From the NCBI RefSeq assembly GCF_023544445.1, contig NZ_JALPVJ010000001.1, positions 62,001 to 126,000 of the forward strand: a stretch of DNA of 64,000 nt, read 5' to 3'. Within the stretch, counting starts at the first letter, position 1. The number at the start of each line of letters is the position of its first letter. Source of the stretch: Actinoplanes sp. M2I2. GTDB lineage: Bacteria; Actinomycetota; Actinomycetes; Mycobacteriales; Micromonosporaceae. The translations under genes were made by a program, and so were the position numbers. The notes below the pieces were generated by a model. It made no database searches, was not told the origin of the DNA, and saw nothing but the letters and a program-made list of their open reading frames with translations. Of this stretch, positions 51,446-59,989 are shown in pieces.

Positions 51446-51937
51446 GTGCCAACGTGTGGCGTCGTATACGTCCACTCGACTCCACTCGCCGTGTGCCAGC
51501 ACGTCGAGTGGGCGATCGCGCGCGTACTGACCGCGCCGGTCACCCTGCACTGGACGGCGCAGCCGGTTGATCCCGGCATGCGGCGCGCCGAGTGCAGCTG
51601 GACCGGGCGGGCCGGTACTGGCGCCGAGCTGGCTGCTGCCCTCAGGCAGTGGCCCATGATCCGTTTCGAGGTGACCGAGGAACCCAGTCCCGGAGTCGAC
51701 GGCGAGCGTTTCATGCATGTCCCCGGTCGAGGCCTCTTCCACGGGATCATGGGCGCGTCGGGCGACATCCAGATCGGCGAGGACCGGCTGCGCGCCATCA
51801 TGGCCTCCGCGCGGGCGCCCGAGGCGCTCGCGCATGCCCTGGAAAAGGCGCTCGGCACGGCCTGGGACGCCGAACTGGAGCCCTACCGGTACGCCGGCGA
51901 CGGCGCACCGGTGACGTTGCTGACCCGGGTGGGTTGA
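51446..51937 (+). CDS. DUF3145 protein
   Basis: 163 residues matching the actinobacterial DUF3145 family closely: GVVYVHSTPLAVCQHVEWAI, LHWTAQPVDPGMRRAECSW, AALRQWPMIRFEVTEEPSPG, DGERFMHVPGRGLFHGIMGA, GDIQIGEDRLRAIMA. Function unknown, but the family is a near-universal marker of Actinobacteria. GTG 51446 gives the standard length. The 234-bp gap before it holds no gene. Confidence 0.92.
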   Translation: MPTCGVVYVHSTPLAVCQHVEWAIARVLTAPVTLHWTAQPVDPGMRRAECSWTGRAGTGAELAAALRQWPMIRFEVTEEPSPGVDGERFMHVPGRGLFHGIMGASGDIQIGEDRLRAIMASARAPEALAHALEKALGTAWDAELEPYRYAGDGAPVTLLTRVG

Positions 51938-52068
51938 TCCCGTACGGTCATGATCCACTTTTACGGATCGGCCGTGCGTCCGCCACGCCGGAGCCGGCCC
52001 GGGGCGTGTGTCCGAGTGCGGCCAGGTCGCGGCTCGGCCATGCCGTGGCCCGGCTCCGGTGCTCGAGC

Positions 52069-52145
52069 GCGCCGTAGTTCGGCCCCCCCGGGATGCGCCG
52101 TAGTTCGGCCCCCCCGGGATGCGCCGTAGTTCGGCCCCCCGGGAT
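52069..52145. repeat. Three tandem copies of a 25-26 bp unit
   Basis: Unit GCGCCGTAGTTCGGCCCCCC plus CGGGAT at 52069-52094, 52095-52120 and 52121-52145; the third has one C less in the C-run. It lies in the 245-bp gap between DUF3145 and the GH3 gene, in the region where the GH3 promoter is expected. Confidence 0.92.
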
Positions 52146-52182
52146 GCCCCGGCAACCGCGTGCTGATTCGATGGCGGGCGTG

Positions 52183-53922
52183 ATGACACCGGCGGGTCCG
52201 AAGAAGATGGCGGCCGTGCGGGCCGCTCTGGTCGTGCCGTTGCTGCTCGCGGCGGCGGCGTGCGGCTCGGACGAGGAACCGGAGCCCGCGGCGAGCGCAC
52301 CCGCGGCGCCGCCTCCGTCGGCTGCGCCCTCGGATCCGAGCCCGAGCCCGTCGGGAGATCCCTCGGCGCGGGCGGCCGCCGCCGTGGCCGCGATGAGCGA
52401 CACCGACCTGGCCGGTCAGGTTCTCATGCCGTACGCCTACGGCAGTTCGGCCACGGTCGTGGACAAGGGCTCGGCCGCCGGCAACCAGGGTCTCGCCGGG
52501 GTGGACACGCCCGCCGAGATGATCGCCAAGTACCGCCTGGGCGGCCTGATCCTCGTCAGCTTCACCGCCAAGGACCCGACCGGCGCGACCAACCCCACGA
52601 CCAACGTGGAGAACCCCGAGCAGGTCCGCAAGCTGACCGACGGCCTGCAGGAGGCCGCCCGGAAACTGCCCGGCGGCGCCCCGCTGATGATCGGCACGGA
52701 TCAGGAGTACGGGGTGGTCACCCGCATCACCGAGGGCGTGACCATGTTGCCCTCGGCGATGGGGGCGGGCGCCGCGGCGCAGCCCGGGCTGACCGAGGCG
52801 GCGTGGCGGGCGGCCGGCGAGGAGCTGGCCGCGATGGGCGTCACCGTCGACTTCGCGCCGGTCGCCGACACCCTCGGCCCGCCGGCCAACACGGTGATCG
52901 GCTCGCGCGCGTTCGGCTCCGACCCGCAGGCGAACGCCCAGCAGGTCGCGGCGGCCGTGCGCGGGCTCGAGGGGGCCGGCGTGGCGGCCGGCCTCAAGCA
53001 CTTCCCGGGCCACGGGCACACCAGCGGGGACAGCCACGAGGGGCTGCCGGTGATCTCGCAGAGCCGGGCCGCCTGGACCGCACAGGATCTGCCGCCGTTC
53101 CGCTCCGGCGTGGGCGCCGGGGCCGGTGTGGTGATGTCCGGCCACCTCGACGTGCGAGCGCTGGACAAGGGCGTGCCGGCCACCTTCTCCAAGAAGATCA
53201 TGACCGACGTGCTGCGGGGGCAGCTCAAGTTCACCGGCGTCGCGGTCACCGACGCGATGAACATGCCGCCGGCGATGAAGTGGCCGCCGGGCGAGGCTGC
53301 GGTGCGGGCGCTCAACGCCGGCAACGACATGCTGCTCATGCCGCCGAACCTCGGCGCCGCCCGCGACGGCATCCTGGCCGGTCTCAAAGGCGGCTCGCTC
53401 AAGAAGGAGCGGCTGGTCGAGGCGGTCACCCGGATCCTCACAATGAAGTTCCGCACCGCCGCGCGGACCCGGCCCGAGCTGGCCGTGGTGGGCTCGCCGG
53501 AGCACGAGAAGGCGGTGGCGGCCCTGGACGCCGCCTCGATCACCGTGCTGCGCGGACCCTGCTCGGGGGCGTTGCTGAGCGGCCCGGTCACGGTCACCGC
53601 GCCGGGCGACCGTGAGGTGGCGCGGGTCAACCTGGTCCGCGCGCTGCAGGCGCAGGGCTTCAAGGTGCAGGCGGCCGGCGGGGCGGTGGTGCGCCTCGTC
53701 GGGTACGGGGACAAGTCCGTCGACCTGGATCCGGCGGCCCGGGTCACCGTCATGATGGACACGCCGCACCTGCTGGCCTCGTCCCGGTCACCGGTGCTCG
53801 TCGCCACGTACTCGTCGAGCAAGCTCTCGCTGAACGCCCTGGCCGCCGTGCTGGCCGGCAAGGCCCAGGCGCCCGGCCGGAGCCCGGTGGCTGTCACCGG
53901 GCTGCCCCGCACCGCCTGCTGA
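52183..53922 (+). CDS. GH3-family beta-N-acetylhexosaminidase-like lipoprotein
   Basis: 579 residues. Lipoprotein signal (ALVVPLLLAAAACGSDEEPE, lipobox AAAC), a Pro/Ser-rich linker, then a GH3 TIM barrel: GLILVSFTAKDP, LMIGTDQEYGVVTRI, GVTVDFAPVADTL, the NagZ-type KHFPGHGHTSGDSHEGLP (Asp/His general acid dyad) and nucleophile Asp in FTGVAVTDAMNMP. A C-terminal extra domain (about 120 residues) follows. It probably removes N-acetylglucosamine from cell-wall or chitin fragments outside the membrane. ATG 52183 is chosen; ATG 52171 or 52207 are alternatives. Confidence 0.92.
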   Translation: MTPAGPKKMAAVRAALVVPLLLAAAACGSDEEPEPAASAPAAPPPSAAPSDPSPSPSGDPSARAAAAVAAMSDTDLAGQVLMPYAYGSSATVVDKGSAAGNQGLAGVDTPAEMIAKYRLGGLILVSFTAKDPTGATNPTTNVENPEQVRKLTDGLQEAARKLPGGAPLMIGTDQEYGVVTRITEGVTMLPSAMGAGAAAQPGLTEAAWRAAGEELAAMGVTVDFAPVADTLGPPANTVIGSRAFGSDPQANAQQVAAAVRGLEGAGVAAGLKHFPGHGHTSGDSHEGLPVISQSRAAWTAQDLPPFRSGVGAGAGVVMSGHLDVRALDKGVPATFSKKIMTDVLRGQLKFTGVAVTDAMNMPPAMKWPPGEAAVRALNAGNDMLLMPPNLGAARDGILAGLKGGSLKKERLVEAVTRILTMKFRTAARTRPELAVVGSPEHEKAVAALDAASITVLRGPCSGALLSGPVTVTAPGDREVARVNLVRALQAQGFKVQAAGGAVVRLVGYGDKSVDLDPAARVTVMMDTPHLLASSRSPVLVATYSSSKLSLNALAAVLAGKAQAPGRSPVAVTGLPRTAC

Positions 53923-53927
53923 CGGCG

Positions 53928-53969
53928 AAGCCCGGCCGTCCCCGGAAACTCCAGGAGACGGCCGGGCTT
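53928..53969. terminator. Convergent terminator between GH3 gene and fabF
   Basis: A 13-bp perfect stem (AAGCCCGGCCGTC at 53928-53940; complement GACGGCCGGGCTT at 53957-53969) with a 16-nt loop, starting 6 bp after the GH3 stop and ending 12 bp before the fabF stop. It can serve both genes. Confidence 0.85.
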
Positions 53970-53980
53970 CCGGCGAATGA

Positions 53981-55207
53981 TCAGACGCGGGTGAAGACCA
54001 GCGCGACGTTGTGACCGCCGAAGCCGAACGAGTTGTTCATGGCTGCGGGGATGTCGAGCTGGCGGGCCTTGTGCGCCGCCACGTCGAGGTCGAGCTTGTC
54101 GTCCGGGTCGTCCAGGTTGATCGTGGGGGGAACCACGCTCTCCCGGATGGCCATGATGGTGGCGATCGACTCGAGAGCCCCGGCCGCGCCCAGCAGGTGG
54201 CCGGACATCGACTTGGTCGAGGTGATCACCGGGTGGGTGCCGATCGCCGCCTTGATGCCGACGATCTCACCCATGTCACCGACCGGCGTGGAGGTGGCGT
54301 GCGCGTTGACGTGGACGATGTCGGCGCCGGTCAGCCCGGCGTCGCGGATCGCCCGGGTCATCGCGCGGGCGCCGCCCTTGCACTCCGGGTCGGGCTGGAC
54401 GATGTCGTAACCGTCCGACGTGATGCCGGCGCCGGCGAGCCGGGCGTAGATCCGCGCGCCGCGAGCCCTCGCGTGGTCTTCGCGCTCGAGCACCAGCGCG
54501 CCCGCGCCCTCGCCGAAGACGAAGCCGTCGCGTCCCTTGTCCCAGGGGCGGGAGGCCTTCTCCGGCTCGTCGTTGCGCGTCGACATGGCCCGCATGTTGG
54601 CGAACCCCGCGTACGGCAGCGGGTGGATGACCGCCTCGGTGCCGCCGGCCACGACCACGTCGGCCCGGCCGGAGCGGATGATGTCGAGGCCCAGCGACAT
54701 GGCCTCGGCGCCGGTCGCGCAGGCGCTGGCCATGGCGTGCACCCCGGCCTGCGCGCCGAGCTCGATGCCGACCCAGGCCGCCGGGCCGTTGGGCATGAGC
54801 ATCGGCACCGTGTGCGGGCTGACCTTGCGCTGCCCCGACGCCTCGAGGATGTCGTCCTGGTTGAGCAGCGTGAGCGCACCCCCTATGCCGCTGCCGAAGC
54901 TGACGGCCAGACGCTCCTTGTCGATCTCCGACCCCTCGAGGCCGGCGTCGGCCCAGGCCTGCTTCGCGGCGATCAGCGCGATCGCCTCGGAGCGGTCGAG
55001 CCGGCGCATCCGCACCCGCTCGATGACCTCGGACGGGTCGACCTTGAGCTGGGCCCCGATCTTGACCGTGAGCTGCTCGGCCCACTCCAGGGTGAGGCGA
55101 CCCACCCCGGAGCGGCCGGCGAGCATGGCGTCCCAGGTGGACGCGACGTCCCCGCCCAACGGGGTGGTCGCGCCGAGCCCGGTGACGACGACGTCGACGT
55201 TGCTCAT
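53981..55207 (-). CDS. fabF: 3-oxoacyl-ACP synthase II (KAS II)
   Basis: 408-residue elongating ketosynthase of fatty acid synthase II: catalytic Cys163 in MASACATGAEAM, His303 in VNAHATSTPVGD, Lys332 and His337 in TKSMSGHLLGAAGALE. It condenses malonyl-ACP with acyl-ACP. The last gene of fabD-fabH-acpP-fabF, 1 bp after acpP. Confidence 0.97.
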   Translation of the reverse strand: MSNVDVVVTGLGATTPLGGDVASTWDAMLAGRSGVGRLTLEWAEQLTVKIGAQLKVDPSEVIERVRMRRLDRSEAIALIAAKQAWADAGLEGSEIDKERLAVSFGSGIGGALTLLNQDDILEASGQRKVSPHTVPMLMPNGPAAWVGIELGAQAGVHAMASACATGAEAMSLGLDIIRSGRADVVVAGGTEAVIHPLPYAGFANMRAMSTRNDEPEKASRPWDKGRDGFVFGEGAGALVLEREDHARARGARIYARLAGAGITSDGYDIVQPDPECKGGARAMTRAIRDAGLTGADIVHVNAHATSTPVGDMGEIVGIKAAIGTHPVITSTKSMSGHLLGAAGALESIATIMAIRESVVPPTINLDDPDDKLDLDVAAHKARQLDIPAAMNNSFGFGGHNVALVFTRV

Positions 55208-55208
55208 G

Positions 55209-55451
55209 TCAGTGGTTCGCCTCGATGTAGGTCACGGCGTCGCCGACGGTCTTGAGGTTCTGGACCTCGTTGTCGGGGATCTTGACGCCGAACTTCTCCT
55301 CGGCGGCCACCACGACCTCGACCATGGACAGCGAGTCGACGTCCAGGTCGTCGGTGAAGGACTTCTCCTCGGCGACGTCGTCCGGGTTCACCCCGGCGAC
55401 CTCCTCGAGGATTTCGGCGAGGCCGGAGGTGATCTCTTCGCGAGTAGCCAT
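55209..55451 (-). CDS. acpP: Acyl carrier protein
   Basis: 80 residues, acidic, with the phosphopantetheine attachment Ser40 in LDVDSLSMVEVV. A strong candidate for the primary ACP, being embedded in the fab operon. It carries intermediates between FabD, FabH and FabF. Confidence 0.97.
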   Translation of the reverse strand: MATREEITSGLAEILEEVAGVNPDDVAEEKSFTDDLDVDSLSMVEVVVAAEEKFGVKIPDNEVQNLKTVGDAVTYIEANH

Positions 55452-55500
55452 TACTGGTAGTTCCTCTCGATGGTGGGGACTGCTCCGACAGGAAGAACGC

Positions 55501-56451
55501 TTACGGACAGCGGACGACCTGGCCGGCGTAGGTGAGGCCGCCGCCGAAGCCGAAGAGCAGCACCGGGGCGCCCGAGGCGACCCCGCCGCTCTCGATCAGC
55601 TTCGACAGGGCCAGCGGCACACTGGCCGCGGAGGTGTTGCCCGAGTGGACGATGTCCTTGGCCACGACGACCTCGGGACCCAGACCGAGCCGCTTGACGA
55701 TGCCGTCGATGATCCGGGTGTTGGCCTGGTGGGGCACGAAGGCGGCCAGCTCGGAGGGCTTCACGCCGGCCTTCTCGCAGGTCTCGAGCGCGAACGGGGC
55801 CAGCGCGGTGGTCGCCCAGCGGAAGACCGTCTGACCGTCCTGCTCGATGTAGGGCTGCCAGCCCTCGATCCGCAGCGCGTCGCCCTTGTCGGGGGCCGAG
55901 CCCCACAGGACCGGGCCGATGCCGGGCTGCTCGCCGTCGGCCACGCCGGTGACGACCGCGGCGCCCGCGCCGTCGCCGAAGAGCACGGCGGTCGTGCGGT
56001 TGGTCCAGTCGGTGACGTCCGACAGCTTCTCGGCCCCGATGACCAGGGCGTTGCGCGAGGCGCCGGCCCGGATCGCGTGGTCGGCCGTGCCCAGGGCGTA
56101 CGAGAACCCGGAGCAGGCCGTGTTCAGGTCGTACGCGGCCGGGGCGGTGATGCCGAGCCGGGCCGCGACCCGGGTGGCGATGTTGGGGCACCGGTCGACC
56201 GCGGAGCAGGTGGCCACCGTGACCAGGTCGATGTCGGCGGCGGTCAGGCCGGAGGCGGCCAGCGCCTTCTCGGCCGCGAACGTGGCCATGTCGGCGACCG
56301 ACTCGCCGTCGGCGATGCGCCGCTCGGCGATGCCGACCCGGCTCTTGATCCACTCGTCGTTCGTGTCGATCGTCGCCGCTAGGTCGTCGTTGGTGACGAC
56401 GCGCGAGGGCTGATAGTGGCCCATCGCGAGAATCCGGGTGCCGGCGGTCAT
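55501..56451 (-). CDS. fabH: 3-oxoacyl-ACP synthase III (KAS III)
   Basis: 316-residue initiating ketosynthase: catalytic triad Cys113 (LNTACSGFSYAL), His241 (VPHQANTRIID) and Asn272 (IVHSGNTSAAS). It condenses short acyl-CoA primers, in this group often branched, with malonyl-ACP. The start overlaps the fabD stop by 4 bp. Confidence 0.97.
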   Translation of the reverse strand: MTAGTRILAMGHYQPSRVVTNDDLAATIDTNDEWIKSRVGIAERRIADGESVADMATFAAEKALAASGLTAADIDLVTVATCSAVDRCPNIATRVAARLGITAPAAYDLNTACSGFSYALGTADHAIRAGASRNALVIGAEKLSDVTDWTNRTTAVLFGDGAGAAVVTGVADGEQPGIGPVLWGSAPDKGDALRIEGWQPYIEQDGQTVFRWATTALAPFALETCEKAGVKPSELAAFVPHQANTRIIDGIVKRLGLGPEVVVAKDIVHSGNTSAASVPLALSKLIESGGVASGAPVLLFGFGGGLTYAGQVVRCP

Positions 56452-57392
56452 CGTGGTGCTCCTTCGATCGGGTGTCCACCGTGCCGGGCGATCAGATCCT
56501 GGGCGGCGGGCAGGTCGTCCGGCGTGTTGAGGGTGACGATCTCGGGGGCCCCTTCGCCCTTGAGCTCGCGCTTGACCAGCCCGGCGAGCGTGCCGGCGGG
56601 CGGAAGTTCGAGCACGCCGGTGACACCGAGGCCGGCCAGCGTGCGCATCACGAGATCCCAGCGCACCGGTGCGGTCACCTGGCGGACCAGGCGCCGGACC
56701 ATGTCGCCGCCGTCGGTCACGGCGGCGCCGTCGAGGTCGGACAGCAGGGTGCGGGCCGGGCCGGTGACGGTGACACCGCCGGCGATCGCGTCCAGCGCGG
56801 CCTCGGCGGGCGCCATGTAGGGCGTGTGGAAGGCGCCGGCCACCTGGAGCGCGATGATCCGCGCCTTGGCGGGCGGCTCGGCCGCGAGCCGGGCCAGCCC
56901 GTCCAGCGACCCGGCCGCCACGATCTGGCCGGCTCCGTTGCGGTTGGCCGGGTGCAGGCCCTGCTTGTCGATGGCCGCGAGGACCTCTTCGGGGTCGCCG
57001 CCGAGGACGGCGCTCATGCCGGTGGGCTCGAGGGCGCAGGCGGCGGCCATCTCGCGGCCGCGCACCCCGGCCAGGGCGATCGCGGCCTCGGCGGGCAGGA
57101 CCCCGGCGATCGCGGTGGCGCCCAGCTCACCCACGCTGTGCCCGGCGACCACGTCGACGCGCTCCAGCGGCAGCCGGCCCGCGGCGAGCAGCGAAGCGGC
57201 GACCAGCAGAGGCTGGGTACGGGCGGTGTCCTTGATCTCCTCGGCGCCGGCCTCGGTGCCCAGGTGCACCAGGTCCACGCCGGCCAGAGCCGACCACCAG
57301 CGCAGCTTGGTCTCGGCGCCGGGCAGATCGAGCCAGGGGATCAGGAAGCCGGGTTTCTGGGAACCCTGGCCGGGGGAGAGTACGGCGAGCAC
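56448..57392 (-). CDS. fabD: Malonyl-CoA:ACP acyltransferase
   Basis: 314 residues: N-terminal SPGQGSQKPGFLIPW, nucleophile Ser86 in VAGHSVGELGATA, the Arg region GVRGREMAAAC, and active-site His in GAFHTPYMAPAE. It loads malonate on ACP. First gene of the operon; the 165-bp region upstream contains the probable FasR operator. Start GTG 57392, with GAAGAG 8 nt upstream. Confidence 0.96.
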   Translation of the reverse strand: MLAVLSPGQGSQKPGFLIPWLDLPGAETKLRWWSALAGVDLVHLGTEAGAEEIKDTARTQPLLVAASLLAAGRLPLERVDVVAGHSVGELGATAIAGVLPAEAAIALAGVRGREMAAACALEPTGMSAVLGGDPEEVLAAIDKQGLHPANRNGAGQIVAAGSLDGLARLAAEPPAKARIIALQVAGAFHTPYMAPAEAALDAIAGGVTVTGPARTLLSDLDGAAVTDGGDMVRRLVRQVTAPVRWDLVMRTLAGLGVTGVLELPPAGTLAGLVKRELKGEGAPEIVTLNTPDDLPAAQDLIARHGGHPIEGAPR

Positions 57393-57447
57393 GTCCTCGA
57401 CTCTTCCGGATCGGTCGCGGTTGCGGGGTTGACGGCGGCCACCAAAC

Positions 57448-57477
57448 CCTACGACAGCGATTGTAGGAACCCTACAA
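57448..57477 (-). promoter_or_regulatory. fabD promoter region with FasR-like operator
   Basis: A perfect inverted repeat TTGTAGG-AAC-CCTACAA (57461-57477) plus a third half-site CCTAC (57448-57452). On the minus strand this reads as two direct copies of GTAGGGTT around the -10-like TACAAT (57465-57460). There is no good -35, consistent with activator dependence. It is 56-85 bp upstream of fabD and just downstream of the regulator gene; FasR of Streptomyces activates the same operon. Confidence 0.62.
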
Positions 57478-57557
57478 ACGCCTCCGTTAATCGTCCTTAA
57501 TAGTCCTCTTTTGAGGGGCCTTCAGAAGCTGAACGATCTCTCATCCGCTGCAGTGAG

Positions 57558-58754
57558 TTATGTCGCAGGATCGAGACGGCCCACTGTCAGGGCGATCCGC
57601 AGGGCGAACGCGTCGCGGCCGTCGAGCGGCGACAGGCCGGTCACCTCGGTGACCCGCTTGAGGCGGTAGCGGATCGTGTTGGGGTGCACGTAGAGCTCAC
57701 GGGCCGCGCTTTCGAGCACGCCGCCGGAGGCGAAGAAGGCGTCCAGCGTCTCCAGCAGGCCGCTGCCGGCCCGGGCGAGGGCGCCGTAGGCGTCGTGCCG
57801 CAGCGCCCGGCGCGCGTCCATGTCGCCCGCCAGGACGCGTTCGGGCAACAGGTCGTCGGCGGCCACCGGGTTGGGCGCGCCGGGCCAGGCGGGCGCCGCC
57901 CGGAAGCCGGCCAGAGCCGCGCGGGCCGACTCGGTGGCCTGGTCGAGCGACGGCACGGCCGGGCCGACCACGATCGGACCGGCCCCGAAGCTGACCGCGA
58001 GCGCCTCGGCCGTGGCCACCGGGTCGGTCGCGCCGCCCATGACCACCACCAGGCGGTCGCCGTGCACGCCGCCGATCACCTCGATGCGGGCGCGGCGGGC
58101 GGCCCGGTAGACCGCGTGCAGGACGGCGGTGATGTCGCCGCCGGGTGACCGGCCGACCACGACGGCCACCGGCGGGGCGTCGGCCCAGCCGAGGGCGGCG
58201 GCCCGGCTGGCCAGCACGTCCGAGGAGTCGCCGCGCAACAGGGCGTCGACCAGCAGGGCCTGCAGGCGGGCGTCCCAGGCCCCGCGCGACTCGGCCGCGC
58301 GCGCGTAGACCCGGGCCGCCGAGAAGGCGATCTCCCGGGAGAACTTGAGGATGGCCTGGAGGAGGGGCTCCTCCTCGCCCGGGGCGGCCAGGGCGGCCAC
58401 CTCCGTCTCGGCCACGTCGATGGTCACCTTGATCAGCTGAACGGTCTGGGTCAGCGTGAGCAACCGGGCCAGCGCGCGCGGCGCCGCGGCGAAGACGTCG
58501 TCGGAGATCTCCTGCGTGGTCTCGGCGACCACGCCGCCCGACCGCAGCCACTCGACCAGCGACCGGACGCCGGCCTGGGCGACCAGCATGACCCAGGACC
58601 GCTGGTCGGCCGGCAGCGCGCGGAACCAGGGCAGTGTCTCGTCCATGCGGGCGACCGCCGAGGTGGCCAGCGCGCCCGCGTGCCGTTCGATCCGGCGCAG
58701 GGTGGCGGCCGGTGGCGGCTTCGCGGCGCCGGTGGCCGGCGCGGTCTCTGACAC
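57558..58754 (-). CDS. fasR: FasR-type PucR-family regulator of fatty acid synthesis
   Basis: 398 residues. The N-terminal half is helical without a recognised sensor; the central part is GGDEF-like as in PucR/CdaR proteins (VAVVVGRSPGGDITAVLHAV ... GGVHGDRLVVVMGGATDPVA), and the C-terminus is the PucR HTH (ESAARELYVHPNTIRYRLKR, VTEVTGLSPLDGRDAFALRI). Position directly upstream of fabD-fabH-acpP-fabF matches Streptomyces FasR, an activator of that operon. GTG 58754. Confidence 0.92.
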   Translation of the reverse strand: MSETAPATGAAKPPPAATLRRIERHAGALATSAVARMDETLPWFRALPADQRSWVMLVAQAGVRSLVEWLRSGGVVAETTQEISDDVFAAAPRALARLLTLTQTVQLIKVTIDVAETEVAALAAPGEEEPLLQAILKFSREIAFSAARVYARAAESRGAWDARLQALLVDALLRGDSSDVLASRAAALGWADAPPVAVVVGRSPGGDITAVLHAVYRAARRARIEVIGGVHGDRLVVVMGGATDPVATAEALAVSFGAGPIVVGPAVPSLDQATESARAALAGFRAAPAWPGAPNPVAADDLLPERVLAGDMDARRALRHDAYGALARAGSGLLETLDAFFASGGVLESAARELYVHPNTIRYRLKRVTEVTGLSPLDGRDAFALRIALTVGRLDPAT

Positions 58755-58958
58755 GTCCTTAGCGTGCCACGAGCGCGGGCCGGGTGAGTTTCATACCGTT
58801 TTGACCCTTAAGTCCGGAGTAGCGGTGCGCCCCTGCCGTGATTTCGGTCGGTGACCTGGCAGGGTGTCGTCCTAGCGTCGGCAGACTCACACCCGTCCGG
58901 GGTCAGGGCGGGCTACGAACTGCCGATGAAAGACCGCGACAGCTTGAGGGGAGGCGAG

Positions 58959-59192
58959 ATGACGGAACGGGAGATCGAGCCCGCCCCGGCGACGGAGGCG
59001 TTGCCGGTTCCGGCGATCGCCGTGCCGGCCGAGGAGCTTCCCGCTCCGCCGGTGGTCCAGGACGACCCGGGGCCGAGCCGGGTCGGCTGCCGCACCGAGC
59101 TGCACGGCTGGGCCGGTGGCCACCTGCACGGGGCCGTGCGCCCGCGCCGCCGCGCAGCCGGTCGCGGCCGGCCGCCGGGACGCTGGTGCTGA
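58959..59192 (+). CDS. Small Pro/Ala-rich ORF with strong ribosome-binding site
   Basis: 77 residues from ATG 58959 (MTEREIEPAPATEALPVPAI), behind the strong site GAGGGGAGGCGAG; a TAGCGT box lies about 80 nt upstream. The first 45 residues are acidic and Pro-rich, the rest Arg/Gly-rich with two Cys. In the +1 frame the second half instead reads PSCTAGPVATCTGPCARA, more like a Cys-containing peptide core. It could be a small regulator, a RiPP-like precursor with a frameshift, or a spurious ORF. Confidence 0.4.
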   Translation: MTEREIEPAPATEALPVPAIAVPAEELPAPPVVQDDPGPSRVGCRTELHGWAGGHLHGAVRPRRRAAGRGRPPGRWC

Positions 59193-59216
59193 CGGCGTGC
59201 TGAGTACCACGGTCGG

Positions 59217-59942
59217 GTGAGCCACGCGTCTGCTCCCGGGCGCGTCCCGGCGGCCGGGCCGCGAAGCCGGAACGGTGAACCGGTGGACGACAAGAGACGG
59301 CTGATCCTCGACCAGGCGCTGGCTCTCGTCGACGAACGCGGGCTCGCCGCCATGTCGATGCGAGCGGTAGCCGAGCGGGTCGGGCTCACCTCGATGGCGC
59401 TCTACCCGTACGTCGGCGGCAAGGACGCGCTGCTCGACGGCCTGGTCGACCTGCTCAACCTGGAACTCGGCGACGAGGTCGGCGACGGGCTCGGCGACAA
59501 CGGGCTCGGCGACAACGGGCTCGGCGACAACGGGCTCGGCGACAACGGGCTCGGCGACAACGGGCTCGGCGACAACGGGCTCGGCGACGGCGGGGCGGAG
59601 CCGGACTGGCGGCGCCGGCTGCGAGCGCTGGGCCGGGCCGTGCGCGGCCTTGCCGCTCGACATCCGGGGGCGTTCCCGCTGCTGCTCAACCGCTCGGCGG
59701 CCGGCGCCTCGACGTCGTGGCTGACCGCCGCTCTGCGGGGCGTCCTGCACGACGCGGGTGTCCCCGCCGGGCACGTCCCGCGTCTGGCCCGGATGATCGT
59801 GGCCTTCCTGCTGGGCTACGCGACCGGCGAGGTCACCGGCGGCCTGCCGGCCCCGGCTACGCCCGAGGCGGGTCAGGCCGAGTTCGAGGCCGACCTGTCC
59901 GACCTGGTACGCCTGGTGGAGACCGCCGTCCGGGTGGCGTAA
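59217..59942 (+). CDS. TetR-family regulator with in-frame GLGDN repeats
   Basis: 241 residues. HTH about 28-70 (RLILDQALALVDERGLAAMS, MRAVAERVGLTSMALYPYVG). Directly after the first ligand-domain helix comes VGDGLGDN and six exact GLGDN pentads (about residues 92-121), then a TetR_C-type domain (RRRLRALGRAVRGLAARHPG ... FLLGYATGEVTGGLP). GTG 59217 is the likely start; GTG 59283 is possible. The insert lengthens the hinge between DNA-binding and ligand domains. Confidence 0.9.
   Translation: MSHASAPGRVPAAGPRSRNGEPVDDKRRLILDQALALVDERGLAAMSMRAVAERVGLTSMALYPYVGGKDALLDGLVDLLNLELGDEVGDGLGDNGLGDNGLGDNGLGDNGLGDNGLGDNGLGDGGAEPDWRRRLRALGRAVRGLAARHPGAFPLLLNRSAAGASTSWLTAALRGVLHDAGVPAGHVPRLARMIVAFLLGYATGEVTGGLPAPATPEAGQAEFEADLSDLVRLVETAVRVA
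59491..59580. repeat. Six perfect 15-bp repeats inside the TetR gene
   Basis: TCGGCGACAACGGGC six times without mismatch, flanked by partial copies on both sides. The period is a multiple of three, so each copy adds one GLGDN unit and copy-number change keeps the frame. Confidence 0.97.
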
Positions 59943-59955
59943 ACGCTGTTCCGCA

Positions 59956-59983
59956 CCGAACAGGGGTGTTCGGCACCTATAAA
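59956..59983 (+). promoter_or_regulatory. Palindromic operator and leaderless promoter of the sigma factor gene
   Basis: Perfect inverted repeat CCGAACA-GGGG-TGTTCGG (59956-59973) just upstream of TATAAA (59978-59983), which lies exactly 6 nt before ATG 59990. The palindrome occupies the -35 zone. The upstream TetR (stop at 59942) is an obvious candidate binder. Confidence 0.68.
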
Positions 59984-59989
59984 GGGCCT

